Shown: in pieces, positions 24,420 to 32,052 of the stretch | How positions within the stretch are numbered: the stretch's first letter is position 1 | How the letters are laid out: the number at the start of each line of letters is the position of its first letter | Source: Oscillospiraceae bacterium | Lineage (GTDB): Bacteria; Bacillota; Clostridia; Oscillospirales; Ruminococcaceae | Reading direction: 5' to 3' | Length of the DNA: 41,311 nt | Assembly: GCA_902766785.1 (NCBI GenBank) | Contig: CACXEO010000036.1 | Coordinates: forward strand, 1-41,311 | Made by a program: the position numbers and the translations under genes | The notes under the pieces: generated by a model | Told to the model about the DNA's origin: nothing | What the model saw: only the letters and a program-made list of their open reading frames with translations | The model's database searches: none

Positions 24420-24534
24420 GAACCTGACCCGCCAGCGCAAACGAAGTTTTTGGGCGGGTACCCCAGAACCTTGTCGCTGCGCGGTAAGGAGCTGGCCCGG
24501 TATGTAAAAGAAAAACATTCTGCGGCTTGAGTAA
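24417..24534 (+). repeat. Imperfect direct repeat, copy 1 (about 118 bp)
   Basis: Starts at the cysK stop with TAAGAACCTGACCCGCCAGC and ends near TTCTGCGGCTTGAGTAA. It is about 75 percent alike to copy 2 by eye, with the conserved first 26 bases identical. It contains an ACCCGCC...GGCGGGT hairpin. No coding potential is evident. Confidence 0.75.
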
Positions 24535-24554
24535 ACGCAAAGCGTTTGGTTTTT
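24533..24554 (+). terminator. Terminator after cysK
   Basis: AAACGC-AAA-GCGTTT (24533-24547) followed by GGTTTTT. The stem is short but in the right place. Confidence 0.55.
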
Positions 24555-24572
24555 GCCTTGTAACAAGCGTGG

Positions 24573-24598
24573 GGCAGCGCATCTTTGCGCTGCCTTTT
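24573..24598 (+). terminator. Second terminator downstream of cysK
   Basis: A perfect 9-bp stem, GGCAGCGCA with TGCGCTGCC (24573-24581, 24586-24594), followed by TTTT. Confidence 0.8.
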
Positions 24599-24639
24599 AG
24601 CCTACGGTTGTCAAATTTTTAATTTGTACGGCGCAGCCA

Positions 24640-24759
24640 TAAGAACCTGACCCGCCAGCGCAAACGGAGCTTGCGGGCGGGTGCCCCAGAACTTTGTTGT
24701 TCCGTGATAAGAGGCTGATCCGGCAGGCAGAAGTAAAGCTTTCTGCGGCGTGTAATGAA
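24640..24759 (+). repeat. Imperfect direct repeat, copy 2 (about 120 bp)
   Basis: Second copy of the element, offset 223 bp from copy 1. Its hairpin is better paired: ACCCGCC plus CGCAA with TTGCG plus GGCGGGT, around a short loop. A further hairpin, GCTGCAC-gtt-GTGCAGC-like, lies just beyond (about 24768-24784). The 24420-24835 stretch holds no credible gene; a 78-residue minus ORF here lacks a ribosome site. Confidence 0.75.
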
Positions 24760-24835
24760 TAATAATTGCTGCACGTTGTGCAGCTAGCGTGAATTTGGTT
24801 ATTTATGTTGCAATTGTCAATCCAAAAATCCAAGG

Positions 24836-24872
24836 AAAAGGCCGGAAACGCAGAAAGCGTTTCCGGCCTTTT
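24836..24872. terminator. Terminator of the ABC importer operon
   Basis: A perfect 16-bp stem (24836-24851 with 24857-24872, core GGCCGGAAACGC) with loop AGAAA and A/T runs on both sides, 14 nt beyond the last ABC gene. It can act on both strands. Confidence 0.92.
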
Positions 24873-24885
24873 AACAATGAAATTA

Positions 24886-25635
24886 TTATTTATGTTGACG
24901 GAAAGCTGGGTCAGGAACAGGAATAGCCTGAATGAGCGCCTGCGTATAGGGATGCTGCGGATTCTGGTACACCTGTTCCGTTGCTCCGCTTTCCACCAGG
25001 ACGCCGTCTTTCATCACGCCGACAGTATCACTCACCCGCCGCACCAGCGAAAGGTCGTGGGCAATCAGCAAAAAAGAAGTACCGTTTTTTTGCCGCAGGT
25101 TTTGGAACAGGCTGATGACCTGCGCCTGGATGGAGACGTCCAGTGAGGCGACCGGCTCGTCCGCAATGATAAGATCGGGTTCCAGCGCCAGCGCCCTTGC
25201 AATGGAGGCCCTCTGTTGCTGGCCGCCCGAATAGTCGGAGGGAAGGCGGTAGAAGCTGCTTTCATCTAGGCCGACCAGCCTGAGAAATTCAAGCGCTTTT
25301 TCCTTGCGGGAGGATCGGCTGCCGATATGGTTGATATCGAGCGGCTCCATAACGCTTTGTCCAATGGTCAGCCGGGGACTGAGAGCCGAGACAGCGTCTT
25401 GAAAAATGATTTGCATCCGTTTTCCGAAAAATACAATACTGCCGGAAGAAGGACGCTCTAACCCGATTAGGCAACGGCCGGCTGTCGATTTACCGGAACC
25501 GGATTCCCCGACCAACGAAAAAATTTCTCCCCGCCGGATTTTAAAAGAGACTTTGTCTAGAGCCTGAGTGGTCTGCCCATTTGTGGAGTGAAAAGTTTTG
25601 GAGAGATTTTCCACCTTTAGGATAACGTCACTCAT
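24886..25635 (-). CDS. Oligopeptide/nickel-type ABC transporter ATPase (OppF/DppF-like)
   Basis: A 249-residue ABC ATPase that energises import of peptides or similar solutes. Walker A GESGSGKST, Q-loop in IIFQDA, signature YSGGQQQR, Walker B LIIADEP and H-loop AHDLS are all present. Compared with usual OppF proteins it lacks roughly 15 residues between SGSIVFFGK and RMQIIFQD, where others carry the rest of the beta subdomain. It also stops before the C-terminal oligo_HPY tail. Last gene of the operon; its start overlaps the preceding ATPase gene by 8 nt. Confidence 0.9.
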   Translation of the reverse strand: MSDVILKVENLSKTFHSTNGQTTQALDKVSFKIRRGEIFSLVGESGSGKSTAGRCLIGLERPSSGSIVFFGKRMQIIFQDAVSALSPRLTIGQSVMEPLDINHIGSRSSRKEKALEFLRLVGLDESSFYRLPSDYSGGQQQRASIARALALEPDLIIADEPVASLDVSIQAQVISLFQNLRQKNGTSFLLIAHDLSLVRRVSDTVGVMKDGVLVESGATEQVYQNPQHPYTQALIQAIPVPDPAFRQHK

Positions 25636-26650
25636 TGACCAGCACCTCCCCGCTGTGTACCAGAACAGGAGATTTGACCGCGGGCGCCTCTGGGTGCAGG
25701 AGCCAGGTGGCGGCGTAATGGGTACCGGTCACGTGAAAAAGCGGGGGTTCCTCTTCAAAATCAATTGCAAGCGCGTAAGAGTTCCGTTCGGCAAAGGCGT
25801 CTCCTTTGGGCGGATGGAGCATATCCGGGACCTGCCCGGGCATTGGAATAAGCGCCCCGTTGGTTTTGGCGCAGGGGAGGGAACGGAACAGCCCCCAGGT
25901 ATAGGGATGCCGCGGATCGCTGTAAATTTCCGTGGCGCTCCCGCTTTCTACAATTTTACCCGCATATAGGACGGCTACCCGATCCGCTACCTGCGCCACA
26001 ACCCCAAGATCGTGAGAGATAAACAGGATAGCGATCCCGGTTTTCTGCTGCAGGTCTTTAAGGAGTTTTAGAATCTGTGCCTGAATCGTGACGTCCAGCG
26101 CAGTGGTAGGCTCGTCGGCAATCAGCAGTTTGGGGTTTCCCGCCAGGGCAATGGCAATGACGGCCCTTTGGAGCATCCCGCCTGAAAATTCGTGGGGATA
26201 GCTTTTCATCCGCTCTTCCGGCCGGTCGATTCCCACCAGTTCCAGAAGTTTTAAAACCCGTGCGCGGCATTCCTGCTTGGGCAGTTTCCCATGAACCTGC
26301 ACCGCCTCCGCCAGCTGTTTGCCAATGGTAAGGGTTGGGTTCAGTGCCGCGGCCGGATTTTGGAAAACCATCCCGATTTCCCGCCCCCGGATAGCTGTAA
26401 GTTCTTTTTCTCCCAGCCCGGATATGCGTTTTCCTTCAAAGAGGATTTCTCCCCCGGTAATTTTTCCGCGGCTGTGCAGGATGCCGAGGATGCTTTTGCA
26501 GAGAACCGACTTCCCGCAGCCGCTCTCCCCTACCAGCGCCAGTGTTTCACCAGGATAAACGGAAAAGGAGACCCCACGCACCGCCTGGATTACACCGTAT
26601 TCGGTGGTAAAGTCAATTTTTAGGTTTTTAACCTCCAGCAGCGGTTCCAT
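25628..26650 (-). CDS. Oligopeptide/nickel-type ABC transporter ATPase (OppD/DppD-like)
   Basis: A 340-residue ABC ATPase with Walker [11 protein letters not shown]-loop GMVFQNP, signature FSGGMLQR, Walker [13 protein letters not shown] and H-loop SHDLG. The C-terminal oligo_HPY region (HPYTWGL onward) normally contains four cysteines that bind an iron-sulfur cluster in DppD-type proteins. Here the corresponding positions read Asp, Asn, Asp and Thr ([16 protein letters not shown], then ATWLLHP), so none remains. GGAGG precedes the ATG. It follows the binding-protein gene by 37 nt and pairs with the OppF-like gene. Confidence 0.92.
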   Translation of the reverse strand: MEPLLEVKNLKIDFTTEYGVIQAVRGVSFSVYPGETLALVGESGCGKSVLCKSILGILHSRGKITGGEILFEGKRISGLGEKELTAIRGREIGMVFQNPAAALNPTLTIGKQLAEAVQVHGKLPKQECRARVLKLLELVGIDRPEERMKSYPHEFSGGMLQRAVIAIALAGNPKLLIADEPTTALDVTIQAQILKLLKDLQQKTGIAILFISHDLGVVAQVADRVAVLYAGKIVESGSATEIYSDPRHPYTWGLFRSLPCAKTNGALIPMPGQVPDMLHPPKGDAFAERNSYALAIDFEEEPPLFHVTGTHYAATWLLHPEAPAVKSPVLVHSGEVLVNE

Positions 26651-26687
26651 ACCGCGGGCCTCCTTTCAAAGCGTGATAAGCTGTTTG

Positions 26688-28238
26688 TCAGCCGATTGTC
26701 CAATCCGCTATGTTCCAGAAAATTCCCACTCCGTGGTGCCCCAGAACCGTGTCGGGCGTAATTCCCCTGATGTTCGATTTGCCGACGTAGATGGCGTCGA
26801 CATAGGCGAGGAAGGTATAGGGCAGGTCTTTGGCGAGTTCAGTCTGGAATTCTTTGTAAAGGGCGAGGCGTTCCGAATCGTCGCCGGTTTCCCGCGCTTT
26901 TTGCAGAAGTTCGTCGACTTTTGCATTGGAATATCCGCTGTAGTTGGCGCCTTTGTCAGTGCCGAAAACTTTGTAGGTGTGATCGTCCGGGTCAAAGGGA
27001 CTGCCCCAGCCGATCAGGTAGGTCTCCTGGTTGGCCCAGTCGGTCTTTGCATTGACGGAAACAGAAACATCCGCTCCGATGACTCGCAGCTGTTGGGCGC
27101 AGATATTAGCCATATCAATTCGCACCTGGTCACCTTCGCCGCAGTTGATTTTGAACTGGAGAAGGGTATCGTCCTTTTGATAAATACCGTCGTCGTTCTT
27201 TTTCCAGCCTGCTGCTTCCAGCAATTCCATGGCTTTTCCAGGATCATAACTGAATTTTTCCATTTCTTCGTTGAGATAAGGGCCGGCCTGAAGCGGGGAA
27301 TAGGCGACCTCGCCGTGACCAAGGAGGACGCTGTCGATGATCGACTGGCGATCGATGGCGTAGCTCAAGGCGTTTGGCAGTTCACGGTTGTTTTTAAAAA
27401 GGTCATTGTTGAAGTTGTAGAGGATACCCCGATAATCTGCGGTGTCCATATCGTAGACGGTAAAGCCGTCCATTGTTCGGAACTGTTCGGCGTCCTGCGG
27501 GGAAATCTGGGCAAAATCGAGTTCGCCGGACTGGAGCTGAAGCGCCCTGGCTTTTTCATCGGTGACGATTTTAAAGATAACTTTGCTGATTTTGGGTTCC
27601 CCGGCAAAATAGTCCGTGTTTTTCTCCAAAGTAATACTCTGCCCTTGGTCCCAGTTCGTCAGCTTATAAGGGCCGGTGCCGACCGGTTTTTGATTAAAGG
27701 GATCAGTGACCAGATCTTTTCCTTCCAACAGATGTTTTGGGAGAATTCCGATGGTCAGGTAGTCGAGCATGGCGACGTTCGGCGCTTTCAACGTAATTTT
27801 AACCGTTGCGTCGTCCGGGGTTTCAATTTTAGTAATGTCTTCATAGTTGGAGGCAATTTCCGAAGCGTTGTCCGGGTTCATGATTGCTTCCAGCGTAAAT
27901 TTTACGTCGGCAGAGGTGAATGTTTCGCCGTCGTGCCATTTGACATCGTCCCGGAGGCTGAAAACATAGGTATTGCTCTCTTTATCAAAACTCCAGTCCT
28001 TTGCAAGGCAGGGGACGACTTTGTTATCCTTGTCATGGGCGGTCAAACCGGAAAAAATCAGGGAATTGATTTCCCCATGCTCGTAGAGAGCGGGGTTGAT
28101 GCTGGTATAATCGCCGCTGCCATAGACAAGGGTGCTTTCCTCCCCGCCGTTTCCGGTACACCCTGAAACAGGCAGAAGTAAGGCAACAGAGAGGAGCAGT
28201 GCGGTGAATTTTTTGAGTTTTTTTATAGATTGCTGCAT
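26688..28238 (-). CDS. ABC transporter substrate-binding lipoprotein (peptide/nickel family 5)
   Basis: A 516-residue extracytoplasmic solute-binding protein of the SBP_bac_5 family (OppA/DppA/NikA). The lipoprotein signal peptide has a basic start, a hydrophobic core and lipobox PVSGC (about C27), after which the protein is anchored to the membrane. The family signature appears in LAKDWSFDKESNTYVFSLRDDVKWHDGETF. The ligand (peptide, nickel chelate or other) cannot be decided. The start at 28238 is set by AAAGGA upstream and the signal peptide; the in-frame extension to 28331 has no support. It overlaps the end of the upstream permease by 16 nt. Confidence 0.94.
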   Translation of the reverse strand: MQQSIKKLKKFTALLLSVALLLPVSGCTGNGGEESTLVYGSGDYTSINPALYEHGEINSLIFSGLTAHDKDNKVVPCLAKDWSFDKESNTYVFSLRDDVKWHDGETFTSADVKFTLEAIMNPDNASEIASNYEDITKIETPDDATVKITLKAPNVAMLDYLTIGILPKHLLEGKDLVTDPFNQKPVGTGPYKLTNWDQGQSITLEKNTDYFAGEPKISKVIFKIVTDEKARALQLQSGELDFAQISPQDAEQFRTMDGFTVYDMDTADYRGILYNFNNDLFKNNRELPNALSYAIDRQSIIDSVLLGHGEVAYSPLQAGPYLNEEMEKFSYDPGKAMELLEAAGWKKNDDGIYQKDDTLLQFKINCGEGDQVRIDMANICAQQLRVIGADVSVSVNAKTDWANQETYLIGWGSPFDPDDHTYKVFGTDKGANYSGYSNAKVDELLQKARETGDDSERLALYKEFQTELAKDLPYTFLAYVDAIYVGKSNIRGITPDTVLGHHGVGIFWNIADWTIG

Positions 28239-29110
28239 TTTCGGTTGTTTTCCTTTCGTATGTAATTTCCAATGTCGGTGATGCAGACAAGGGTGGCAAC
28301 CAGGAATAGCCCTGGAATGACAATGAGCCACCAGTTGCCGGTCATAAGCGCCCGGTCAGCCTGGGAAAGCATGCTCCCCCAGGAAACCGTTTCGACCGGT
28401 AGGCCGATTCCGAGAAAGCTCAGAGTGGCTTCTGTGCCGATAGCAGCCCCGATGTTGGTGACCACCATGAACATAATTGCAGGAATAAGCCCCGGCAGAA
28501 GGTGTTTGAAGAGAATGTACCAGAAACCGGCGCCCATCGTACGGGCGGCCTCAATATAGGTGCTTTTTCTGATCCGCTGGACCTCAGTCCGTACAATCTT
28601 TGCCATATTCATCCAGCTTGTGACGCCAATGACCGTGGCAAGGGCGAAGGGATTGCTTTGCCCGATAACAGCCTGCAGGAAGATGACAGTGAGGATTGAC
28701 GGGATGCTCATGACAAGCTCGGCAAACCGCATCAGTCCGTCGTCGACTGCTTTGGGGGCGGAAGCGCTGATGCTGCCGTATATCACTGCGATTGCGGTTG
28801 AGAGTGCGGCTGACAAAAGGCCGATTAAGAGAGAAATTCGCCCCCCGTACCAGATCATGGAGTAGATATCCCGCCCCATGGGATCGGTTCCGAACCAAAA
28901 AGAAGACGACGGCGGGGAGGACAGGTTTGATAGATTGAGGTAGAGTGGATCATGATTCATAAAGAGTTCTGCGAATAGACAACCAAGCAGGATTAAACCC
29001 AGTAAAATCATCGAAACAACTGGCAGACGGCCGTGACGCCGCTTTACAGGTGCGACGGTCGTATTTATCCGTGGCTGAAGCCCCACGAGCTCAAAAGGGT
29101 TTCCGGTCAA
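28223..29110 (-). CDS. ABC transporter permease (OppC/DppC-like)
   Basis: A 295-residue membrane permease with about six membrane segments. An N-terminal OppC_N region comes first. The FWFGTDPMGRDIYSMIWYGGRISL motif precedes the core, and the EAA-type loop is EAARTMGAGFWYILFKHLLPGL. It pairs with the OppB-like permease to form the channel. The start is TTG at 29110, with AAAGGGGG 8 nt upstream; it overlaps the stop of the upstream permease in a TTGA arrangement (29107-29110). Confidence 0.94.
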   Translation of the reverse strand: MTGNPFELVGLQPRINTTVAPVKRRHGRLPVVSMILLGLILLGCLFAELFMNHDPLYLNLSNLSSPPSSSFWFGTDPMGRDIYSMIWYGGRISLLIGLLSAALSTAIAVIYGSISASAPKAVDDGLMRFAELVMSIPSILTVIFLQAVIGQSNPFALATVIGVTSWMNMAKIVRTEVQRIRKSTYIEAARTMGAGFWYILFKHLLPGLIPAIMFMVVTNIGAAIGTEATLSFLGIGLPVETVSWGSMLSQADRALMTGNWWLIVIPGLFLVATLVCITDIGNYIRKENNRKCSNL

Positions 29111-30117
29111 CGTAAAAACCCCCTTTTTGTCTGGCGCATCCTGGGGTCAATATGGTCGTTGAGAAACTGCGCCAGCAAATTTGCCAGAATTACAATCACA
29201 CCGGTCAGCAGAGTCAGTACCAGAAGCATATTGTAGTCATGGTATTTGGCGCTTTCAAAGCAGAGAGTTCCAAGGCCGGGATAAGAAAAAACTTTCTCTA
29301 CTATATAAGTTCCTCCCAGAATGTGCGGGATGGAAATCGCCATCAGGCTGATAAAAGAAGGCATGATGTTCCGTACACAGTGCTTCCATAAAATTGTCCG
29401 ACGGCTTAAACCTTTGGTGCGGCAGAGGAGGACGTAATCCTGTTTAGTTTCCTCCAGCAGCTTATTGCGGATCATATAGGCATAGTACCACAGGTGGCTC
29501 AAAATCAGAACGATAAGGGGGAGGATTAAATGCCTGACCCTTCCCAACAAGTCGTTCGGCGAACCGATGGGATACGCCCCGCTGGATGGCAGCCACTTGA
29601 GCAGGACGCTGAAGACCAAAATCAAGATAAGTGCGACCCAGAAGGAGGGGATGCAGTTGGTGACCGTGCCAATTTTGCAGATAATCCGGTCGGCAAGGCT
29701 GTCCTCTTTGAGGGCGCAGTAAATTCCAAGACCGAGCGCCAGCAGAAAAGTGAGCAGATAGGCGCTCCCTCCTAAAAGGATGGTGTTAAAATATGTATTG
29801 CCGATAACCTGTGAAACATCCTGCTTGTATTTGAAGGAAATGCCAAAGTCCCCCTGAGCGGCGTTCGCAAACCATTTGCCGTACTGGACATAAACCGGCT
29901 GGTCTAACCCCAGCCTTTCCATAGCCGTTTCCCGCTCGGCGGTGCTCATCCGTTCGACCGATTCCCCGTAGTAGGACCGCAGTGGATCGCCGGGCGCTAG
30001 CCTTGACATGTAAAAAACAGCCAGAGAAAGGAGAAACAGGGTGAGCAGAACCTGAAACAGCTTCTTAAGTGCTGAAAATAGTTTATGTTTCAGTTGAGCG
30101 TCCCCCTTTCTCTGCAT
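29107..30117 (-). CDS. ABC transporter permease (OppB/DppB-like)
   Basis: First gene of the importer operon. It has an N-terminal membrane segment followed by SRLAPGDPL, then the typical OppB core with KYKQDVSQVIGNTYFNTI and a Pro-rich loop, ending with LDPRMR-like HIDPRMRQTKRGF. The start is uncertain. I list ATG 30117, but it follows a terminator U-run and has no ribosome site. A CTG at 30093 with AAAGGGGG 8 nt upstream gives an N-terminus (KHKLFSALKKLFQ) much more like family members, and the next permease uses the same AAAGGGGG spacing. ATG 30159 lies inside the terminator hairpin. Confidence 0.92.
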   Translation of the reverse strand: MQRKGDAQLKHKLFSALKKLFQVLLTLFLLSLAVFYMSRLAPGDPLRSYYGESVERMSTAERETAMERLGLDQPVYVQYGKWFANAAQGDFGISFKYKQDVSQVIGNTYFNTILLGGSAYLLTFLLALGLGIYCALKEDSLADRIICKIGTVTNCIPSFWVALILILVFSVLLKWLPSSGAYPIGSPNDLLGRVRHLILPLIVLILSHLWYYAYMIRNKLLEETKQDYVLLCRTKGLSRRTILWKHCVRNIMPSFISLMAISIPHILGGTYIVEKVFSYPGLGTLCFESAKYHDYNMLLVLTLLTGVIVILANLLAQFLNDHIDPRMRQTKRGFLR

Positions 30118-30166
30118 AAAAAAACGAAGAGAGTACCCCGGCTTTTTGCCGGAATGCAATCTTCGT
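30118..30166 (-). terminator. Intrinsic terminator within the importer-operon leader
   Basis: On the minus strand ACGAAGA (30166-30160) pairs with TCTTCGT (30130-30124), enclosing CCGGC-aaaaa-GCCGG, followed by a seven-T run up to the coding region. It lies between the promoter and the first gene, so it can act as an attenuator. It could also stop read-through from ldh. Confidence 0.7.
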
Positions 30167-30272
30167 GATTTTATATCGTATAACTATTTGTTTTTTAGCT
30201 GTTACCCGTTTTCTACCCGCATTCTTGCGGCTGGAAAGCCTTCGTGGCCGGTCCGTTTCAGGCAACAAAATT
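30167..30272 (-). promoter_or_regulatory. Structured leader of the importer operon, possible riboswitch
   Basis: Together with the terminator this makes a leader of about 150 nt. Hairpins GGCT-ttcc-AGCC and CCGC-aagaat-GCGG are visible, then a U/A-rich linker. I do not recognise T-box, SAM, TPP, cobalamin, c-di-GMP or NiCo consensus elements. Function as a sensor is inference from the terminator placement. Confidence 0.4.
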
Positions 30273-30302
30273 ATGATACCATACGGTAAATTTTGCTGTC
30301 AA
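30273..30302 (-). promoter_or_regulatory. Sigma-A promoter of the importer operon
   Basis: Minus strand: -35 TTGACA (30302-30297), 18-bp spacer, -10 TATCAT (30278-30273). Confidence 0.8.
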
Positions 30303-30378
30303 GACCGCCCGGCGAAAAAAACGGAATCGGACAATTATTATACAGCTTTCTCTACAATTGTGCTATTTACAGCTTCCC

Positions 30379-31341
30379 TTATTGTTGTTCTTCCAGTTTA
30401 AGGTCGCGATAGACGGCTTGCAGGGTATTGCAGGAATCTTTGAATTTTTTTTGCTCCTCCTCGTTGAGCGGGAGCTCCAGCACCTTGCGGATTCCATTAC
30501 GGTTTACAATACAAGGCGTGCCGACAAAGACGCCGTTTTCCCCATATTCTCCCCGCAGCATGGCGGAAACAGTCAGAACGCTGTTTTCGTCCCCGAAAAT
30601 TGCCTTGGTGATCCGGGTCATCGCCATACCGATTCCATAATAGGTCGCTTTTTTGGCTTTGATGATCTTCTGCGCTGCCCCCCGTACTTCGTCGCTGATC
30701 TTCTCGAGGTCGGCATAATCACAGGTGATGTCGGGCTGATTGCAGATCTCCAAAATCGGCTTGGTCGCGAGCATGGCCTGGGACCAGGGAACAAATTCAC
30801 TGTCGCCGTGCTCTCCAATGACGTAGGCGTGGATGCTCCTTGGATCAACCGTAAAATGGTTCCCCAGCAGGTAGCGAAGCCGAGCGGTGTCAAGGGCCGT
30901 ACCGCTTCCGAGCACCCGTCTGGGGTTAAAACCAGAAAGGGAGCAGGTGATCCGGGTCATAATATCAACCGGGTTGGTCGCCACCAGAAAAATCCCGTTA
31001 AACCCGGATTCTCCTACCGGTCCGATGATGGAGCGGAATACAGCGGCATTTCGCTGCAAGAGGTCAAGCCGTGATTCCCCCGGCTTTTGTGCCACCCCTG
31101 CGCAGATAACGACAATGTCGGCGCCGGTGCAGTCGTTGTAATCCCCAGCATAAATTTTCATGTGGGAGGAAGAGAAGGCAAGGCCATGGTTTAGATCCAT
31201 TGCCTCCCCCCGGGCGCGTTCCCTGTCAAGATCGATTAGAACAAGCTCATCGCAGGCGCTTTGGTTTAAAAGGGCATAGGCATAACTCATCCCCACCATT
31301 CCAGTGCCGATGAGCACGACCTTTCTGTTATCCATGGCCAT
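30379..31341 (-). CDS. ldh: L-lactate dehydrogenase
   Basis: Reduces pyruvate to L-lactate with NADH, regenerating NAD+ during fermentation. The 320-residue protein has the Rossmann motif IGTGMVGMSYAYAL, the acidic NAD-selecting LIDLD, the specificity loop AGVAQKPGESRLDLL (the glutamine favours lactate over malate dehydrogenase), TNPVDIMT, and the catalytic histidine in IGEHGDSE (about residue 176). AAGGAAA precedes the ATG. It follows the superoxide reductase gene by 21 nt in a two-gene operon. No U-run terminator is obvious after its stop. Confidence 0.96.
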   Translation of the reverse strand: MAMDNRKVVLIGTGMVGMSYAYALLNQSACDELVLIDLDRERARGEAMDLNHGLAFSSSHMKIYAGDYNDCTGADIVVICAGVAQKPGESRLDLLQRNAAVFRSIIGPVGESGFNGIFLVATNPVDIMTRITCSLSGFNPRRVLGSGTALDTARLRYLLGNHFTVDPRSIHAYVIGEHGDSEFVPWSQAMLATKPILEICNQPDITCDYADLEKISDEVRGAAQKIIKAKKATYYGIGMAMTRITKAIFGDENSVLTVSAMLRGEYGENGVFVGTPCIVNRNGIRKVLELPLNEEEQKKFKDSCNTLQAVYRDLKLEEQQ

Positions 31342-31362
31342 AGTGGTTTCCTTTCCCAGCCC

Positions 31363-31746
31363 TTACTTTAATTCGGTTTTCCAAAGGCCGTGGAGATTGC
31401 AGTAGGCGAAGGCTGCAACAGGTTCGTCGTCTTCAAGAGCGAAAACAGCAAATGGCTGTTCTCCCGCAAGAAGCCCTTTCCTCTGGCCTCCCTTTTTGGT
31501 TTGCAGATAAATCCACTGAATAGAGTGTTCCTCCGTCATTGGGTGGAAGGTCGCGCCGACCTCGACAATAACTTTATTGCCGTCTACTTTAATGACCGGC
31601 AGGTGTTTTTCACCCGCGCCCTCTGAGGTATTCGCTTCAAGCTGCTTCATTGGTTCTCCGCAGCAGATGATTGGAACACCAGTGCTGTGGATCATTCCCA
31701 CAAGGTTGCCGCAGTGCGCGCAAAGGAAAAATTTGTGATCGTCCAT
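31363..31746 (-). CDS. Desulfoferrodoxin (superoxide reductase, two iron sites)
   Basis: Superoxide reductase converts superoxide to hydrogen peroxide without releasing oxygen, a protection used by anaerobes. In this 127-residue protein the N-terminal desulforedoxin site is complete (C9, C12, C28, C29). So is the catalytic mononuclear site: EKH near 46-48, HPMTEEH (H68, H74) and CNLHG (C116, H119). The length equals classic desulfoferrodoxin. AGGAGG precedes the ATG. It is first in an operon with ldh; thiol peroxidase elsewhere in the window could deal with the peroxide formed. Confidence 0.96.
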   Translation of the reverse strand: MDDHKFFLCAHCGNLVGMIHSTGVPIICCGEPMKQLEANTSEGAGEKHLPVIKVDGNKVIVEVGATFHPMTEEHSIQWIYLQTKKGGQRKGLLAGEQPFAVFALEDDEPVAAFAYCNLHGLWKTELK

Positions 31747-31796
31747 AATGATACCTCCTGTTCAGTTACGGTTGGTTTCTTTGCTTTCTTACTTCT

Positions 31797-31824
31797 ATTG
31801 TACCACATATTTCCAATTACTCAA
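31797..31824 (-). promoter_or_regulatory. Promoter of the superoxide reductase-ldh operon
   Basis: Minus strand: -35 TTGAGT (31824-31819), 16-bp spacer, -10 TACAAT (31802-31797). The -35 is part of a palindrome (31817-31842). Confidence 0.65.
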
Positions 31825-31842
31825 GTAATCTTTTTTGAGTAA
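31817..31842. promoter_or_regulatory. Palindromic operator candidate at the SOR-ldh promoter
   Basis: Perfect inverted repeat TTACTCAA-N10-TTGAGTAA, with a nested 14-bp palindrome ATTACTCAAGTAAT (31816-31829). It covers the -35. It fits neither the Rex (TTGTGAAA-type) nor the PerR (TTATAAT-type) consensus. The rest of 31843-31988 is A/T-rich, without genes. Confidence 0.5.
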
Positions 31843-31988
31843 AAGCGACTCTTTTAGCATTTCCCGTTTTTATGGAAAAAAACGGATTCAAACAGATATT
31901 TGATTTAAAATATAAAAAGAACTTCTATTAAAGCTGTAGCGTGTAAAAATATTCTATGCCGAGCAGCATTGCGGTTGGCGCAATTGAA

Positions 31989-32017
31989 TTGCAAAATTTT
32001 TGACATTGCGGTATCAT
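31989..32017 (+). promoter_or_regulatory. Promoter of the hem operon
   Basis: -35 TTGCAA (31989-31994), 17-bp spacer, -10 TATCAT (32012-32017), about 30 nt before the hemA ATG. A 9-base direct repeat CATTGCGGT occurs at 31967 and 32004, the second overlapping the -10. The leader is too short for a cobalamin riboswitch. Confidence 0.65.
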
Positions 32018-32052
32018 GGTTGCAGAAGTAATGGCCGTTACGGGGGAAGAAA

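Noticed and set aside
23676-24566. A 296-codon minus-strand frame opposite cysK
   Set aside because: It is antisense to an intact cysK and reads through the repeat element, with no ribosome site or domain.
24597-24833. A 78-codon minus-strand ORF between cysK and the ABC operon
   Set aside because: It has no ribosome site or promoter and covers repeat copy 2 and hairpins; I treat the region as non-coding.
26604-28166. A 520-codon open frame on the plus strand opposite the substrate-binding protein
   Set aside because: It is antisense to a clear lipoprotein gene with signal peptide and family motifs. Its translation has no recognisable domain or ribosome site; it is a codon-bias shadow.
30167-30272. 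T-box, SAM, TPP, cobalamin, c-di-GMP or NiCo riboswitch in the importer leader
   Set aside because: I looked for the consensus cores of these classes and found none. The leader is reported only as an unidentified structured RNA.
31847-32052. Cobalamin riboswitch upstream of the hem operon
   Set aside because: The promoter at 31989-32017 leaves only about 30 nt of leader, and no B12-box-like sequence is visible.
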